Origin: Algoriphagus hitonicola | GTDB lineage: Bacteria; Bacteroidota; Bacteroidia; Cytophagales; Cyclobacteriaceae | Assembly: GCF_900113375.1 (NCBI RefSeq) | Contig: NZ_FOPC01000015.1 | Span: forward strand, 29,221 to 93,220 | DNA: 64,000 nucleotides | Direction: 5' to 3' | Shown: positions 45,801-53,812 of the stretch, in pieces | How positions within the stretch are numbered: the stretch's first letter is position 1 | How the letters are laid out: every line of letters starts with the position of its first letter | Program-made: the position numbers and the translations under genes | The notes under the pieces: model-generated | What the model was told of the DNA's origin: nothing | Databases searched by the model: none | The model's input: only the letters and a program-made list of their open reading frames with translations

Positions 45801-46584
45801 GAAATGCCAAAATCAACATGACAATCCGAAAAGCCAATACAATCAAAAAACCGTAGCCAATGGCTTTCCAGCGTCGGCCCTTTTTCCATTGGTTAATGAC
45901 AAAACTGGAGCTTAGGATGAAATACAATAGAAAAATCGAGATAAAGAAAATCAAAATCGCGGGATTTGCGAGCCGTCCTGCAGGTCGATAGCCAAATTCA
46001 AAATCGATCCCAAAAAGTGGAATCCCAGCTGTATTGGTGACTTTAAAGCGTGAGTCCTCCTCCAGGGGTTTGATGCTCAATTGATCATTTCCGAAAAGCC
46101 GCCGATTGGGTCCTGATTCCAAGTATTCATTTTCGATTGTCCCCGGCCAAATCAAACGAAATGCATGAACCATGTAAAAACTTTCGCCATTTCGGCTAAT
46201 TTTCCGGTTCTTCAATAAAAAAGTCCCATAGGGATCTTCCAGCAATTGGTACTCGCGACTTAGGTCGATGTTTTCAAAATCCAGCCAAACCATAAAATCG
46301 GACCAAAACCGTAATTGCTTTTCAGTATCAACGATGAAAAATGGATGCCGATGAAAAGGATCACTGATCTTTTCGAAGGAAATATCCTCATCAGGCCTGA
46401 TTGCCATCAAAACCTGAATGAAATCTTCATCAAATTCCCGATCAATCGCCAAGACCTCCTCTTGCACAGCCTCAAAAAATGAATCTTCTTCACTCCTTTG
46501 GAAAAAGAAGAAATTTAAGATCAAAACTCCCAGTAAAGAAAATGCACTGATCAAGATGATCAGACGACGAGGTTGTTGGTTCAT
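42880..46584 (-). CDS. very large NtrY-like membrane sensor histidine kinase
   Basis: Sensor kinase of 1234 residues starting at ATG 46584 (MNQQPRRLIILISAF); a TTG at 46608 would add eight residues inside a terminator hairpin. Many membrane helices lie in the first 500 residues, then an extracytoplasmic domain (about 500-730), another helix, a second periplasmic part, a helix leading to a HAMP domain (SKNLTLPFKLLTQKLKTTN), the H-box AHEIKNPLTPMK near residue 1024, and HATPase motifs DNGKGIPAEL and STGSGLGLAIAKSG. The cytoplasmic half is NtrY-like; the long N-terminus is unusual. No response regulator is adjacent. The ligand is unknown. Confidence 0.88.
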   Translation of the reverse strand: MNQQPRRLIILISAFSLLGVLILNFFFFQRSEEDSFFEAVQEEVLAIDREFDEDFIQVLMAIRPDEDISFEKISDPFHRHPFFIVDTEKQLRFWSDFMVWLDFENIDLSREYQLLEDPYGTFLLKNRKISRNGESFYMVHAFRLIWPGTIENEYLESGPNRRLFGNDQLSIKPLEEDSRFKVTNTAGIPLFGIDFEFGYRPAGRLANPAILIFFISIFLLYFILSSSFVINQWKKGRRWKAIGYGFLIVLAFRIVMLILAFPGTYFNFELFNPAQYASSWLNPSLGDLLLNTIFGVFIVGMVIFQLASEKTHRKIKVLNQPQDLILFGSIVFILLLLCFVLIWRLPGDLISNSQWPLDISAIPTFGWFEGISFLIIFLWAAVYGLLSLTLISLLFKLEQRKSFYYRGILIYGLPIALGLFLWEGWLGISWMVHLFFLALVVRFQLYQNVFRLGLNTFLTFFFTSLIVALISGISTFQTQQEELNQSKIRFANQNLIESDVMTEFFLSEIFTRIKSDLFIQNRLADPLLSKEPIETKIRRIYLDNYFDQFEVNIRIFSANGQDLGGTSDARPLSELRDQYIKSDFLTSLKDLYFIRGNDGNLGNQFVGFLPISREGNTLGTIYLELRQLRVQPGSVYPKLLLDKKYNDQLDPLRYDYAIFKEGELIRNTGSFNYLNSKLISRLSEDKLLRSGIHEAFYHHLGIMSGEELIIISSPNQPFSYFFGNISLYFVTFVFLTFVTILINTILKGYKTFEFNYSTKLQLYLNFAFFFPIIIISIITVGLLANSYREDLDRQYIQKAALIRGNLAGFLSNRAPGQIDQDELNEEVVALANTIAADIHIYSAEGELEATNRTNIFDKKILAPRVNPQALSEIVEQNQLQFLADERIGKLNYKAVYLAIPSASDQGIAGILSVPFFESETELNTLISDVISNIFNAFVIIFILFLIVSYFVSKNLTLPFKLLTQKLKTTNLENNEPMNWESKDEIGLLVNEYNNMLFKLENSKKILASTEKESAWREMAKQVAHEIKNPLTPMKLTLQHLIRLQEAGGLTDLHKLRASLETLIHQVDALSGIASSFSTFAKMPLPKNERLNFKALVERVLHLFKNDGRVNLHFQDDSFADEIPIMGDDKLFGRVIANLIINGIQAVEEDRQAEIRIWLWMSEQAVFLEITDNGKGIPAELRDKIFIPNFSTKSTGSGLGLAIAKSGVETAGGKIWYETEIEKGTTFYLTFPLVE

Positions 46585-46601
46585 TTGCTTTAAAAATAGA
46601 A

Positions 46602-46631
46602 AAAGCAAAGTCCCTGATCAAACTTTGCTTT
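46602..46631 (-). terminator. hairpin terminator of the respiratory cluster, also at the kinase start
   Basis: Perfect 10-bp stem AAAGCAAAGT / ACTTTGCTTT with a 10-base loop; on the minus strand TTTTTCT follows. It ends the oxidase cluster at 46639 and lies 18 bases before the kinase ATG (46584). Confidence 0.8.
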
Positions 46632-46638
46632 CTACCTT

Positions 46639-46893
46639 TTATCGAATTGCCAATTTAGATTTTCTTTTTTTGGCCGCTCGATACCATAATATCCCAATTA
46701 CCATGGCTATCAAATAGGGCATCACAAACAAATACAAGATCCCGTTATTAAGTCCCGCGCCTATGCTCGTGTCTCCGTTACTGACATTATTCTCCACCGA
46801 AGCCCGACACATGGCACATTGTGCCCAGGATTGGATTTGAGAGCCAATCACCAATACAAAAGTCAAAACGGCAGCTATAATTTTATTTTTCAT
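46639..46893 (-). CDS. small two-helix membrane protein with CAMC pair, oxidase cluster
   Basis: 84-residue protein starting at ATG 46893 (MKNKIIAAVL; a second ATG at 46896 is equivalent). It has a signal/anchor, a CxxC in AQCAMCRASVENN, and a C-terminal membrane helix (LYLFVMPYLIAMVIGILWYRA) with a basic tail. Similar small proteins occur at the end of Bacteroidota cytochrome oxidase clusters; the exposed CxxC suggests a redox or copper-handling role, but this is inference. It lies 15 bp after the DUF420 gene. Confidence 0.7.
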   Translation of the reverse strand: MKNKIIAAVLTFVLVIGSQIQSWAQCAMCRASVENNVSNGDTSIGAGLNNGILYLFVMPYLIAMVIGILWYRAAKKRKSKLAIR

Positions 46894-46907
46894 CATAATC
46901 AATTCGT

Positions 46908-47459
46908 TTATGATACATAATATGGACTGATCATCAGATAAACAACCACTCCGGTCACCGAAACATACAACCAAATCGGATAAGCATATTTCACTACTTT
47001 TCGATGCTTCTCCCGCTGATTGGTATATCCATAGTAATAAGCGAAAAGAATTGGAAAAAGTGCCACAGCAGCTAAGATGATGTGTGTAATCAACAGAAAA
47101 TAATATACTGGACGAATCCAGCCTTCTCCACCAAAGGAAGTACTTTCTGCTGATCCATGATAGATCACGTAAGAAACCAGAAATATCGCACCCAAGCCAA
47201 AAGCCACACTCATAGTGGCTCCATGATAGGAATACATCTTGTTTTTGACAAATATCAAACCCAAAATAAGTGCAAGAGTAGTTGCCGAATTAATAATGGC
47301 ATTGAGATGGGGGAGAAAATAAACCCACTCTGCACCCACATCAACTTTCTGTGGCATAAACAGGAGTACTGCTACTGCCACAGGGATCAAAATAGAAATG
47401 AAAATGATCCAATTTTTAACTTTTCCCTCCTGCTCTAACAGCGATTTATTTGCTTCCAT
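46908..47459 (-). CDS. DUF420 membrane protein, oxidase assembly (CtaM-like)
   Basis: Protein of 183 residues with five or so membrane helices and conserved histidines (FLPHLNAIIN, MYSYHGATMS, LLITHIILA). It matches DUF420/CtaM, a family needed for assembly of heme-copper oxidases in some Gram-positive bacteria. Start ATG 47459. The start overlaps the Sco gene end by 14 bp, so the two are cotranscribed. Confidence 0.85.
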   Translation of the reverse strand: MEANKSLLEQEGKVKNWIIFISILIPVAVAVLLFMPQKVDVGAEWVYFLPHLNAIINSATTLALILGLIFVKNKMYSYHGATMSVAFGLGAIFLVSYVIYHGSAESTSFGGEGWIRPVYYFLLITHIILAAVALFPILFAYYYGYTNQREKHRKVVKYAYPIWLYVSVTGVVVYLMISPYYVS

Positions 47460-48114
47460 ATAACAATACTTTTGCCTCTAACATTAACAAATCTACGTCT
47501 TCTCTGTTCGTCCCGCTGTAATATCCCCTGATCCTTCCCTGCTCGTCAATCAGGATAAATTTATCACTATGAACAAAGTCATCAGGATTTCCCTTGCCAT
47601 CTAGCGTAGGGAGTGCAAATCCACAACGTGCCAAATCATAGGTTTCATCTTTTGGCCCAGAGAGAAAATCCCATTTTCCGGGATTTGCTCCATGTCGCTC
47701 AGCATATTCGCGAAGGATCTCAGGAGTATCGTATTCTGGATCTATACTGATGGACATGATTCTCACCTGATCTTCATCACGAAACATATCATTAACGCGC
47801 TCCATTTCCTTAGACATCACTGGGCATATACTCGGACAAGAGGTAAAGAAAAAATCCACAATGGTGATCTTTCCCTCCATTTCAGACCTACCGACGCTAT
47901 TTCCCTCCTGATTTAAAAAAGAAAATTCGGGAATATAATGCTGAGTAGTATCCGTTACAGGACATTCCCCAAAAGGATCATCAATTCCAGTCTGATAAAA
48001 AACCGGCAAATCATACTGATTTTGGCCAAAGCTTTTTAGAAATAAAACGATTAAGACAGGAACCATTAGAATACATACCAATACAAGCCCCTGCAGGATT
48101 CTCAAACTTCTCAT
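47446..48114 (-). CDS. Sco1/SenC copper chaperone of the oxidase cluster
   Basis: Membrane-anchored thioredoxin-fold protein of 222 residues (helix LVLVCILMVPVLIVLFL). Copper ligands C93 and C97 are in DFFFTSCPSICPVM; SISIDPEYD and DFVHSDKFILID supply the rest, including the copper-binding histidine. It loads copper into the CuA centre of subunit II. It resembles the first Sco (13867-14520) closely in the core. It follows a terminator hairpin after the subunit IV gene, so it may have its own promoter. Confidence 0.93.
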   Translation of the reverse strand: MRSLRILQGLVLVCILMVPVLIVLFLKSFGQNQYDLPVFYQTGIDDPFGECPVTDTTQHYIPEFSFLNQEGNSVGRSEMEGKITIVDFFFTSCPSICPVMSKEMERVNDMFRDEDQVRIMSISIDPEYDTPEILREYAERHGANPGKWDFLSGPKDETYDLARCGFALPTLDGKGNPDDFVHSDKFILIDEQGRIRGYYSGTNREDVDLLMLEAKVLLYGSK

Positions 48115-48137
48115 AATATGGGTTTAACAAAAAAGAA

Positions 48138-48160
48138 GGTTGAAGTGTCACACTCCAACC
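48138..48160 (-). terminator. terminator hairpin inside the oxidase cluster
   Basis: GGTTG-A-AGTG and CACT-C-CAACC pair with one mismatch and a TCA loop; T-rich tracts flank it on both sides. It lies between subunit IV (48190) and Sco (48114) and should reduce read-through into the assembly genes. Confidence 0.75.
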
Positions 48161-48189
48161 TCTCTTTTTTTTAAGTTTTTACGTGGATT

Positions 48190-48519
48190 TTACCAACGCA
48201 TCAAGAATATATCGGTTCCTTCTTTTGCCAAGGCAATCAAGAGCCAAACTAGAAATATCAGTGGAACGATGATGGAATAAAACAAAGGCTTTGCTTCATC
48301 TCCTAAGTGCATAAACTCCATCATAATGTATTTAGCCTTCCAGACTGTCAAAAGGATAAATAAAACGTAGAGTAAAATCCCCCGATCCATGGTAAATGCC
48401 ATGATAAATTCGGCCACAGTAAGGGCAAGTAAAATACCAGCCGTTTTCCAAATTTTTTTGATCTTATCGTTATTGCGAGGAGTTACCTCAAGCGTTGATT
48501 TTGTATCTTGAATTTCCAT
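48190..48519 (-). CDS. cytochrome c oxidase subunit IV, caa3/CyoD type
   Basis: Small membrane protein of 109 residues with three helices (ILLALTVAEFIMAFTM, ILLYVLFILLTVWKAK, IIVPLIFLVWLLIAL), the usual layout of CyoD/CtaF-like subunit IV. It helps assemble or stabilise the oxidase. Start ATG 48519, 18 bp after the subunit III gene. It is the last structural subunit before the terminator. Confidence 0.88.
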   Translation of the reverse strand: MEIQDTKSTLEVTPRNNDKIKKIWKTAGILLALTVAEFIMAFTMDRGILLYVLFILLTVWKAKYIMMEFMHLGDEAKPLFYSIIVPLIFLVWLLIALAKEGTDIFLMRW

Positions 48520-48537
48520 GATTGAAGATTTTTTCGG

Positions 48538-49314
48538 TTAGATCAGATAGAATAGGGTGAATACAAATACCCAGACCAAATCCACAAAGTGCCAATACAG
48601 TCCTATTTTTTCGATCATTTCATAATGACCTCTTCGGTCATAAACCCCTACAGCAGCCTGATAAAACGCCAAGAATAGTAATACCACTCCGATGGTCACG
48701 TGAAATCCGTGGAAGCCAGTGATGAAGAAGAATAATTGGGCAAATGCTGCAGGACCATATTCATTAACCACGAGATTGGCACCAAAAACGGTTTCAGTGA
48801 CTTCTCGATTTAGACTGTTGATATAAGTCAGAACAGATCCGGCATCAGTACCATGGATAAAGTGAGACCATTCCCAAGCCTGACAAGCCAAGAAAGTGAT
48901 ACCACCCAACATCGTCCAAAGCATCCACTTCACTACGTCATTTCGATCATTGCGATGACCAGCCTCCACTGCCAATACCATAGTCACCGAACTGGAGATG
49001 AGAATAAATGTCATAATACCCACAAATACCAGTGGAGCATGAATACCATGTAAAAATGGAACTGCTTCAAAAACCAATTCTGGCACAGGCCAGTATTCAT
49101 TGGATCCGACAAAAGTATCCGCTGGACCAGCATAAGCCGGATAACTTACCCGAATAGCCAGATAGCTAATCAGAAAAGCAGCAAATGTGAAAATGTCGGA
49201 GAGCAAGAAAAACCACATCATCAGTTTTCCATAGCTAGCCTTTAAGGGTTCATTTCCTCCCCCCCAGACGCCTCTTTTTGAGCTTACTCCTATTGCAGTA
49301 GAATGCGCAGACAT
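48538..49314 (-). CDS. cytochrome c oxidase subunit III (second copy, 258 aa)
   Basis: Integral membrane subunit III with about six or seven helices. The family pattern shows KLMMWFFLLSDIFTFAAFLISY, LACQAWEWSHFIHG and FFFITGFHGFHVTIGV, and it ends with FVDLVWVFVFTLFYL. It is a longer paralogue of the 193-residue subunit III encoded immediately upstream (49342-49923). Such pairs are common in Bacteroidota clusters, where the two may be halves of one functional set. Start ATG 49314. Confidence 0.9.
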   Translation of the reverse strand: MSAHSTAIGVSSKRGVWGGGNEPLKASYGKLMMWFFLLSDIFTFAAFLISYLAIRVSYPAYAGPADTFVGSNEYWPVPELVFEAVPFLHGIHAPLVFVGIMTFILISSSVTMVLAVEAGHRNDRNDVVKWMLWTMLGGITFLACQAWEWSHFIHGTDAGSVLTYINSLNREVTETVFGANLVVNEYGPAAFAQLFFFITGFHGFHVTIGVVLLFLAFYQAAVGVYDRRGHYEMIEKIGLYWHFVDLVWVFVFTLFYLI

Positions 49315-49341
49315 AATTAAATTATTTGTACCAGGTTAATT

Positions 49342-49923
49342 TTAATGATTCAAAAGAAGAAACATGAATAGATAAATCCACAATCCGCCAAGAAAATGCC
49401 AATAAGTCGTTGCCATTTCCATGGTATTTAATGATTGGGAATGCACCTTGTATCTAAAGGTCGAAATTAATACAATAATCAGAAATATCACACCACTTAC
49501 TAAGTGAAGGGCATGTAATCCTGTAAATACATATAGAAACGAACCAGCAGGATTGCCCACAAAGAATACTTCACGGTCCACTAAAGCCACCCAACTGTAC
49601 CACTGACCTACCAAAAATGCAAGTCCCAAAACTACTGCACCCACCATTCCGATTCGAAGCTGAACCAAATCATCTTTTTTAGCAGAACGATAGGACCAAT
49701 GTAAAAACACTGAACTCAAAACTACTATCCCGGAGGTGATCCAAAAAATGGATGGCAATTCATAATCCAACCAATTCCCCTCAGCTTGTCTGACGATGTA
49801 AGCACTAGTCAAAGCTGCGAAAATCATTACCACGGTCACCATGAATAGCCATAGTGCAAATTTTTTGGGGTGCATTGAAATAGGCTGCTCCACCAAATCC
49901 CCATATTTTAATTCTTTTTCCAT
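49342..49923 (-). CDS. cytochrome c oxidase subunit III (first copy, 193 aa)
   Basis: Membrane protein of 193 residues with five helices, the CyoC-like short form of subunit III. HPKKFALWLFMVTVVMIFAAL opens it, GLHALHLVSGVIFLII contains the conserved histidines, and TYWHFLGGLWIYLFMFL closes it. Start ATG 49923, 5 bp after the heme O synthase gene, so translation is coupled. Confidence 0.9.
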   Translation of the reverse strand: MEKELKYGDLVEQPISMHPKKFALWLFMVTVVMIFAALTSAYIVRQAEGNWLDYELPSIFWITSGIVVLSSVFLHWSYRSAKKDDLVQLRIGMVGAVVLGLAFLVGQWYSWVALVDREVFFVGNPAGSFLYVFTGLHALHLVSGVIFLIIVLISTFRYKVHSQSLNTMEMATTYWHFLGGLWIYLFMFLLLNH

Positions 49924-49928
49924 AACTG

Positions 49929-50834
49929 TTAAGGCATTTTATCGAGTAAATACGCGATTTGTACTATGGGTAAATAGAGAAAAGAACCAAACATAATTTT
50001 CAGAGCGGATCTTCTAGAACAATCTCTCATGAGAGAAAAGGTCTGAGCCAAAAACAGCACACCACAAACTGTAGCTACTATTCCTGAATTCAATCCTGTC
50101 AGTCCAAAATAAGAAGGAAGCAATCCCAAAGGAAGCAAGAACAGGGTATAAATCATTATCTGAATAGCAGTATTCAAATCTTGTTCGCCTCCATTAGGAA
50201 GTAATTTAAAACCAGCACGCTTATAATCTTCATCACTTACCCAAGCAATCGCCCAAAAGTGTGGGAATTGCCAGATAAACTGAATTCCAAAAATAATCAT
50301 GGCTTCATAAGAAATCGATCCGGTTGCGGCGGTCCATCCTAAAAGTGGTGGCATCGCTCCAGGAATCGCACCTACAAAAACTGCAATTGGCCCTACTCTT
50401 TTCAAGGGAGTATAGGCAAAAACATAAAGCACCATGCTCAATATCCCCAACCAGGTGGTCAGTGGATTGGTGAATATCCATAACAAAGAAATCCCCAAAA
50501 TAGCGATGATCGTAGTAAACCAATACGCTTCTTTTAAGGAGATAAGCTGCAAAGGAAGGGGACGATTTTGAGTTCGCTTCATTAGCTTGTCCAAGTCTCG
50601 TTCCATGATTTCATTAGCAGCCCCAGAGGCTCCGGAAATCAAAAATCCCCCTAAGGTAAGCCCCAATAATCCGGACCAACCAAAGCTCATCCCCGTATAA
50701 CCCAACACATAGCCGAAAACAGCCGAAAAGGTTACTAAAGCAGATAATCTAAACTTCAGGAGATCAGAATAAGCTCTGATTCTACCCGAAATTAAATTTA
50801 TAATCGTATGGTCAGTTACTCCAACTGTCCTCAT
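49929..50834 (-). CDS. ctaB: protoheme IX farnesyltransferase (heme O synthase)
   Basis: UbiA-family prenyltransferase of 301 residues that adds a farnesyl group to heme B, the first step to heme A. The allylic-diphosphate motif NEIMERDLDKLMKRTQNRP and the second aspartate motif region WVSDEDYKRAGFKLLP are present, with nine or so membrane helices. Start ATG 50834, 1 bp after the heme A synthase gene. Confidence 0.95.
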   Translation of the reverse strand: MRTVGVTDHTIINLISGRIRAYSDLLKFRLSALVTFSAVFGYVLGYTGMSFGWSGLLGLTLGGFLISGASGAANEIMERDLDKLMKRTQNRPLPLQLISLKEAYWFTTIIAILGISLLWIFTNPLTTWLGILSMVLYVFAYTPLKRVGPIAVFVGAIPGAMPPLLGWTAATGSISYEAMIIFGIQFIWQFPHFWAIAWVSDEDYKRAGFKLLPNGGEQDLNTAIQIMIYTLFLLPLGLLPSYFGLTGLNSGIVATVCGVLFLAQTFSLMRDCSRRSALKIMFGSFLYLPIVQIAYLLDKMP

Positions 50835-50835
50835 T

Positions 50836-51912
50836 TCAAATGTGATTAAGCTTAACTTTTTTGGTAGCTCTGATTTGATAGATCAAAATAAATTGAACTC
50901 CCAAAATCAAAGATCCCAAAACTAAATGAATTGGTTGCAGAAAGGCTGGAATTCCAAAATAGGCCATTCCAATACCTGTTGCTATTTCTAGTATAATCAG
51001 TAAGACCAAAACCTGAGACCACAGATTGATGGGTGATTTTCTCAAGGTATATTTAAATGCCCAGAAGAAATACAGCAAATGAATCCCCAATAGCACTAAT
51101 GAATAAGAGCGGTGAATGATAAATTGAATTCCCAATTGAGAGATCCATTCATCTCTCAGCAGATTCCCTAAACCATCAGCCACTTGATCTACCTCTTCCC
51201 TTACTTGAGTTCCCAGAACTACCTGTACAAACATCAATATAGTTCCCACAATCAAAACCCAGACGATTTTATCCGGCATAAATGATTGGTTCACCTTTGT
51301 TTTCGATAGAAATGCCGATCTCAAATTTACATAAAGCAATATCCAAACGAGGAATAGAGCTAAAACCATGTGAATGGTAATCATCCAAGGCAGTAAATTG
51401 GTAGATACGACTAATGAACCAATCCATCCGATAAACAAAACTAAAATCAAAGAAAAGATAGATAGCAAAGTAATTCGCTTATCGATCTTCCACAACTTGA
51501 TTGACTTCCAAACGGTCAGAATAATCAAAAACCCAATCAATACTCCGATTAGTCTATTGATATATTCTATCCAGGTTTTGGTGGCGTTAAACTCCTCCTC
51601 TACCAAAATGGATTTATCATTGGCTATTTTTTCTGCAGTATTTTGGAAACCCAATTTTTCAAGACTTGCTACAAACCGTTCGTTTTTAGCCAGACGTTTT
51701 TCAAGATAAATCTCCTGATAATTTTTTGGGAGCTGATCCACGTTAGTTGGTGGAATCACACTCCCAAAACATTTAGGCCAATCGGGACATCCCATGCCCG
51801 AGCCCGTACTTCTTACGATCCCACCCACTAGGATGAGAAAATAAACAGCAATCACCGTGATTGAACTTATCCGGCGAAAGCTGTTTAATAATTTATCAAT
51901 GTTTTGATTCAT
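50836..51912 (-). CDS. ctaA: heme A synthase (COX15/CtaA)
   Basis: Membrane enzyme of 358 residues that oxidises the methyl group of heme O to a formyl. The opening VGGIVRSTGSGMGCPDWPKCFG is typical, with the cysteine pair of the extracytoplasmic loop; the histidines of the heme sites are in WIEYINRLIG-linked, TIHMVLALF, IIHRSYSLVLLGIHLL and QPIHLVLG segments. Start ATG 51912 overlaps the ctaD end by 17 bp. This supplies the heme for the aa3-type oxidase encoded around it. Confidence 0.94.
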   Translation of the reverse strand: MNQNIDKLLNSFRRISSITVIAVYFLILVGGIVRSTGSGMGCPDWPKCFGSVIPPTNVDQLPKNYQEIYLEKRLAKNERFVASLEKLGFQNTAEKIANDKSILVEEEFNATKTWIEYINRLIGVLIGFLIILTVWKSIKLWKIDKRITLLSIFSLILVLFIGWIGSLVVSTNLLPWMITIHMVLALFLVWILLYVNLRSAFLSKTKVNQSFMPDKIVWVLIVGTILMFVQVVLGTQVREEVDQVADGLGNLLRDEWISQLGIQFIIHRSYSLVLLGIHLLYFFWAFKYTLRKSPINLWSQVLVLLIILEIATGIGMAYFGIPAFLQPIHLVLGSLILGVQFILIYQIRATKKVKLNHI

Positions 51913-53785
51913 TTGCGACCAAAACCTCTGACTCTTCCTCTTTCATGATTTCTAACTCTTCTTTTACCTTCTCTTGCTCATGTGGCAAGTTTGACTCTGG
52001 AGTTGCAGAAAGCGGAACAGTTTGAGGAATGAAATCTTCTTCAGCACCTGGCTTTGAATAATCATAAGGCCATCTGTAAACTGTAGGAATCTCTCCAGGC
52101 CAGTTACCATGTCCAGGTTCGATCGGTGTAGTCCACTCTAGCGTGTTAGATCTCCAAGGGTTTGGAGTTGCCTTTCTACCCCTGTACATACTGTAGAAGA
52201 AATTGAACATAAAGATAAACTGAGCTCCAAACGTAATAATCGCCGCTACTGACACAAACATGTTCAAGTCAGTATACATATTTGAAAACTCAAAATTTGT
52301 CCAAGAATAATATCTACGAGGGAAACCTGCTATTCCGATATAGTGCATTGGGAAGAATACCATGTAAACCCCTACAAAAGTCAACCAGAAGTGAACATAT
52401 CCCAAACGGGCGTCCATCATTCGACCAAACATTTTTGGGAACCAATGGTAAATCCCTGCGATCATTCCGAAGAATGAAGCTGATCCCATTACCAAGTGGA
52501 AGTGAGCTACCACGAAGTACGTATCATGCAACTGAATATCAATGGCGGAATTTCCTAGGAAAATACCTGTCAAACCTCCAGAAATAAAGAACGAAACCAA
52601 ACCTATTGAAAACAACATGGCTGGAGTAAAGATCAAATTACCTCTCCAAAGTGTGGTCAGATAGTTAAATACTTTTACAGCAGAAGGCACAGCAATAATT
52701 AAAGTCAGGAACATAAAGATCGATCCCAGAAACGGATTCATACCCGAAACAAACATGTGGTGAGCCCACACGATAAAGGAAAGTATGGTAATTCCCAACA
52801 TGGAAATAATCATCGCCTTATAACCAAAAATCGGCTTTCTGGAATTGGTTGCAATCACTTCAGATGTAATTCCCAAAGCAGGCAAAAGCACGATGTAAAC
52901 TTCAGGGTGACCAAGGAACCAGAACAAGTGCTGATACAATACTGGGCTACCACCTGTATTTGGCAAAGCTTCTCCACCAATGTAGATGTCAGATAAGTAG
53001 AAAGACGTACCGAAACTTCTATCAAATACTAGCAACAAAGCTGCTGCAAACAATACAGGGAAAGACAAAAGACCAATAACTGCGGTCAAGAAGAAAGCCC
53101 AAATCGTCAAGGGTAGTCGAGAGAAAGACATCCCTTTGGTTCTCAAATTAATTACAGTAGTAATGTAGTTAATTCCTCCCATCAAGGAAGAAGCAATAAA
53201 GAATGTCATGGCAATCAACCATAGGGTCATTCCCAAACCAGAACCAGGGATAGCCTGCTCCAATGCGGAAAGTGGCGGATAAACTACCCAACCACCGCCG
53301 GCAGGACCGGTTTTGATGAATAGGGAAATAAACATGATCACTCCGGAAATGAAGAAGAACCAGAAGGAAAGCATGTTCATAAATCCTGAAGCCATATCTC
53401 TAGCTCCGATTTGAAGCGGAATCAAAAAGTTGGAAAAAGTACCACTCAATCCAGCCGTCAATACAAAGAACACCATGATGGTACCATGCATGGTTACCAA
53501 AGCTAAATAGAAGGTCGGATCCAATTGACCGGTATCAGTAATCCATCCACCCAAGAGAGGGCGAAGGAATTCCAGATTCATATCAGGAAATCCGAGTTGT
53601 AATCTGAAAAGGATGGAAAGAAATCCACCTATCAGTGCCCAGAACATTCCTGACACCAAATACTGTTTCGCGATCATTTTATGATCAGTCGAGAAAATAT
53701 ATTTGGTCACAAAGTTATCATGATGCTCGTGATCGTGGTGATCATGAGCCCCTGTATCATGAGTTGCAACTGTTGCTGTAGCCAT
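51896..53785 (-). CDS. ctaD: cytochrome c oxidase subunit I
   Basis: Catalytic subunit of 629 residues with at least 12 helices. Heme and copper ligands are evident: VTMHGTIMVFF (low-spin heme), WFLGHPEVYIVLLPALG (CuB histidine and cross-linked tyrosine; the YIVLLP loop), WAHHMFVSG (CuB histidines) and HDTYFVVAHFHLVMG (heme a3 and a). The N-terminus is histidine-rich, and a charged C-terminal tail follows the last helix. Start ATG 53785. Together with ctaC it reduces oxygen and pumps protons. Confidence 0.97.
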   Translation of the reverse strand: MATATVATHDTGAHDHHDHEHHDNFVTKYIFSTDHKMIAKQYLVSGMFWALIGGFLSILFRLQLGFPDMNLEFLRPLLGGWITDTGQLDPTFYLALVTMHGTIMVFFVLTAGLSGTFSNFLIPLQIGARDMASGFMNMLSFWFFFISGVIMFISLFIKTGPAGGGWVVYPPLSALEQAIPGSGLGMTLWLIAMTFFIASSLMGGINYITTVINLRTKGMSFSRLPLTIWAFFLTAVIGLLSFPVLFAAALLLVFDRSFGTSFYLSDIYIGGEALPNTGGSPVLYQHLFWFLGHPEVYIVLLPALGITSEVIATNSRKPIFGYKAMIISMLGITILSFIVWAHHMFVSGMNPFLGSIFMFLTLIIAVPSAVKVFNYLTTLWRGNLIFTPAMLFSIGLVSFFISGGLTGIFLGNSAIDIQLHDTYFVVAHFHLVMGSASFFGMIAGIYHWFPKMFGRMMDARLGYVHFWLTFVGVYMVFFPMHYIGIAGFPRRYYSWTNFEFSNMYTDLNMFVSVAAIITFGAQFIFMFNFFYSMYRGRKATPNPWRSNTLEWTTPIEPGHGNWPGEIPTVYRWPYDYSKPGAEEDFIPQTVPLSATPESNLPHEQEKVKEELEIMKEEESEVLVANESKH

Positions 53786-53812
53786 AATCTTAATATTAAT
53801 TGTTTTACTTTC

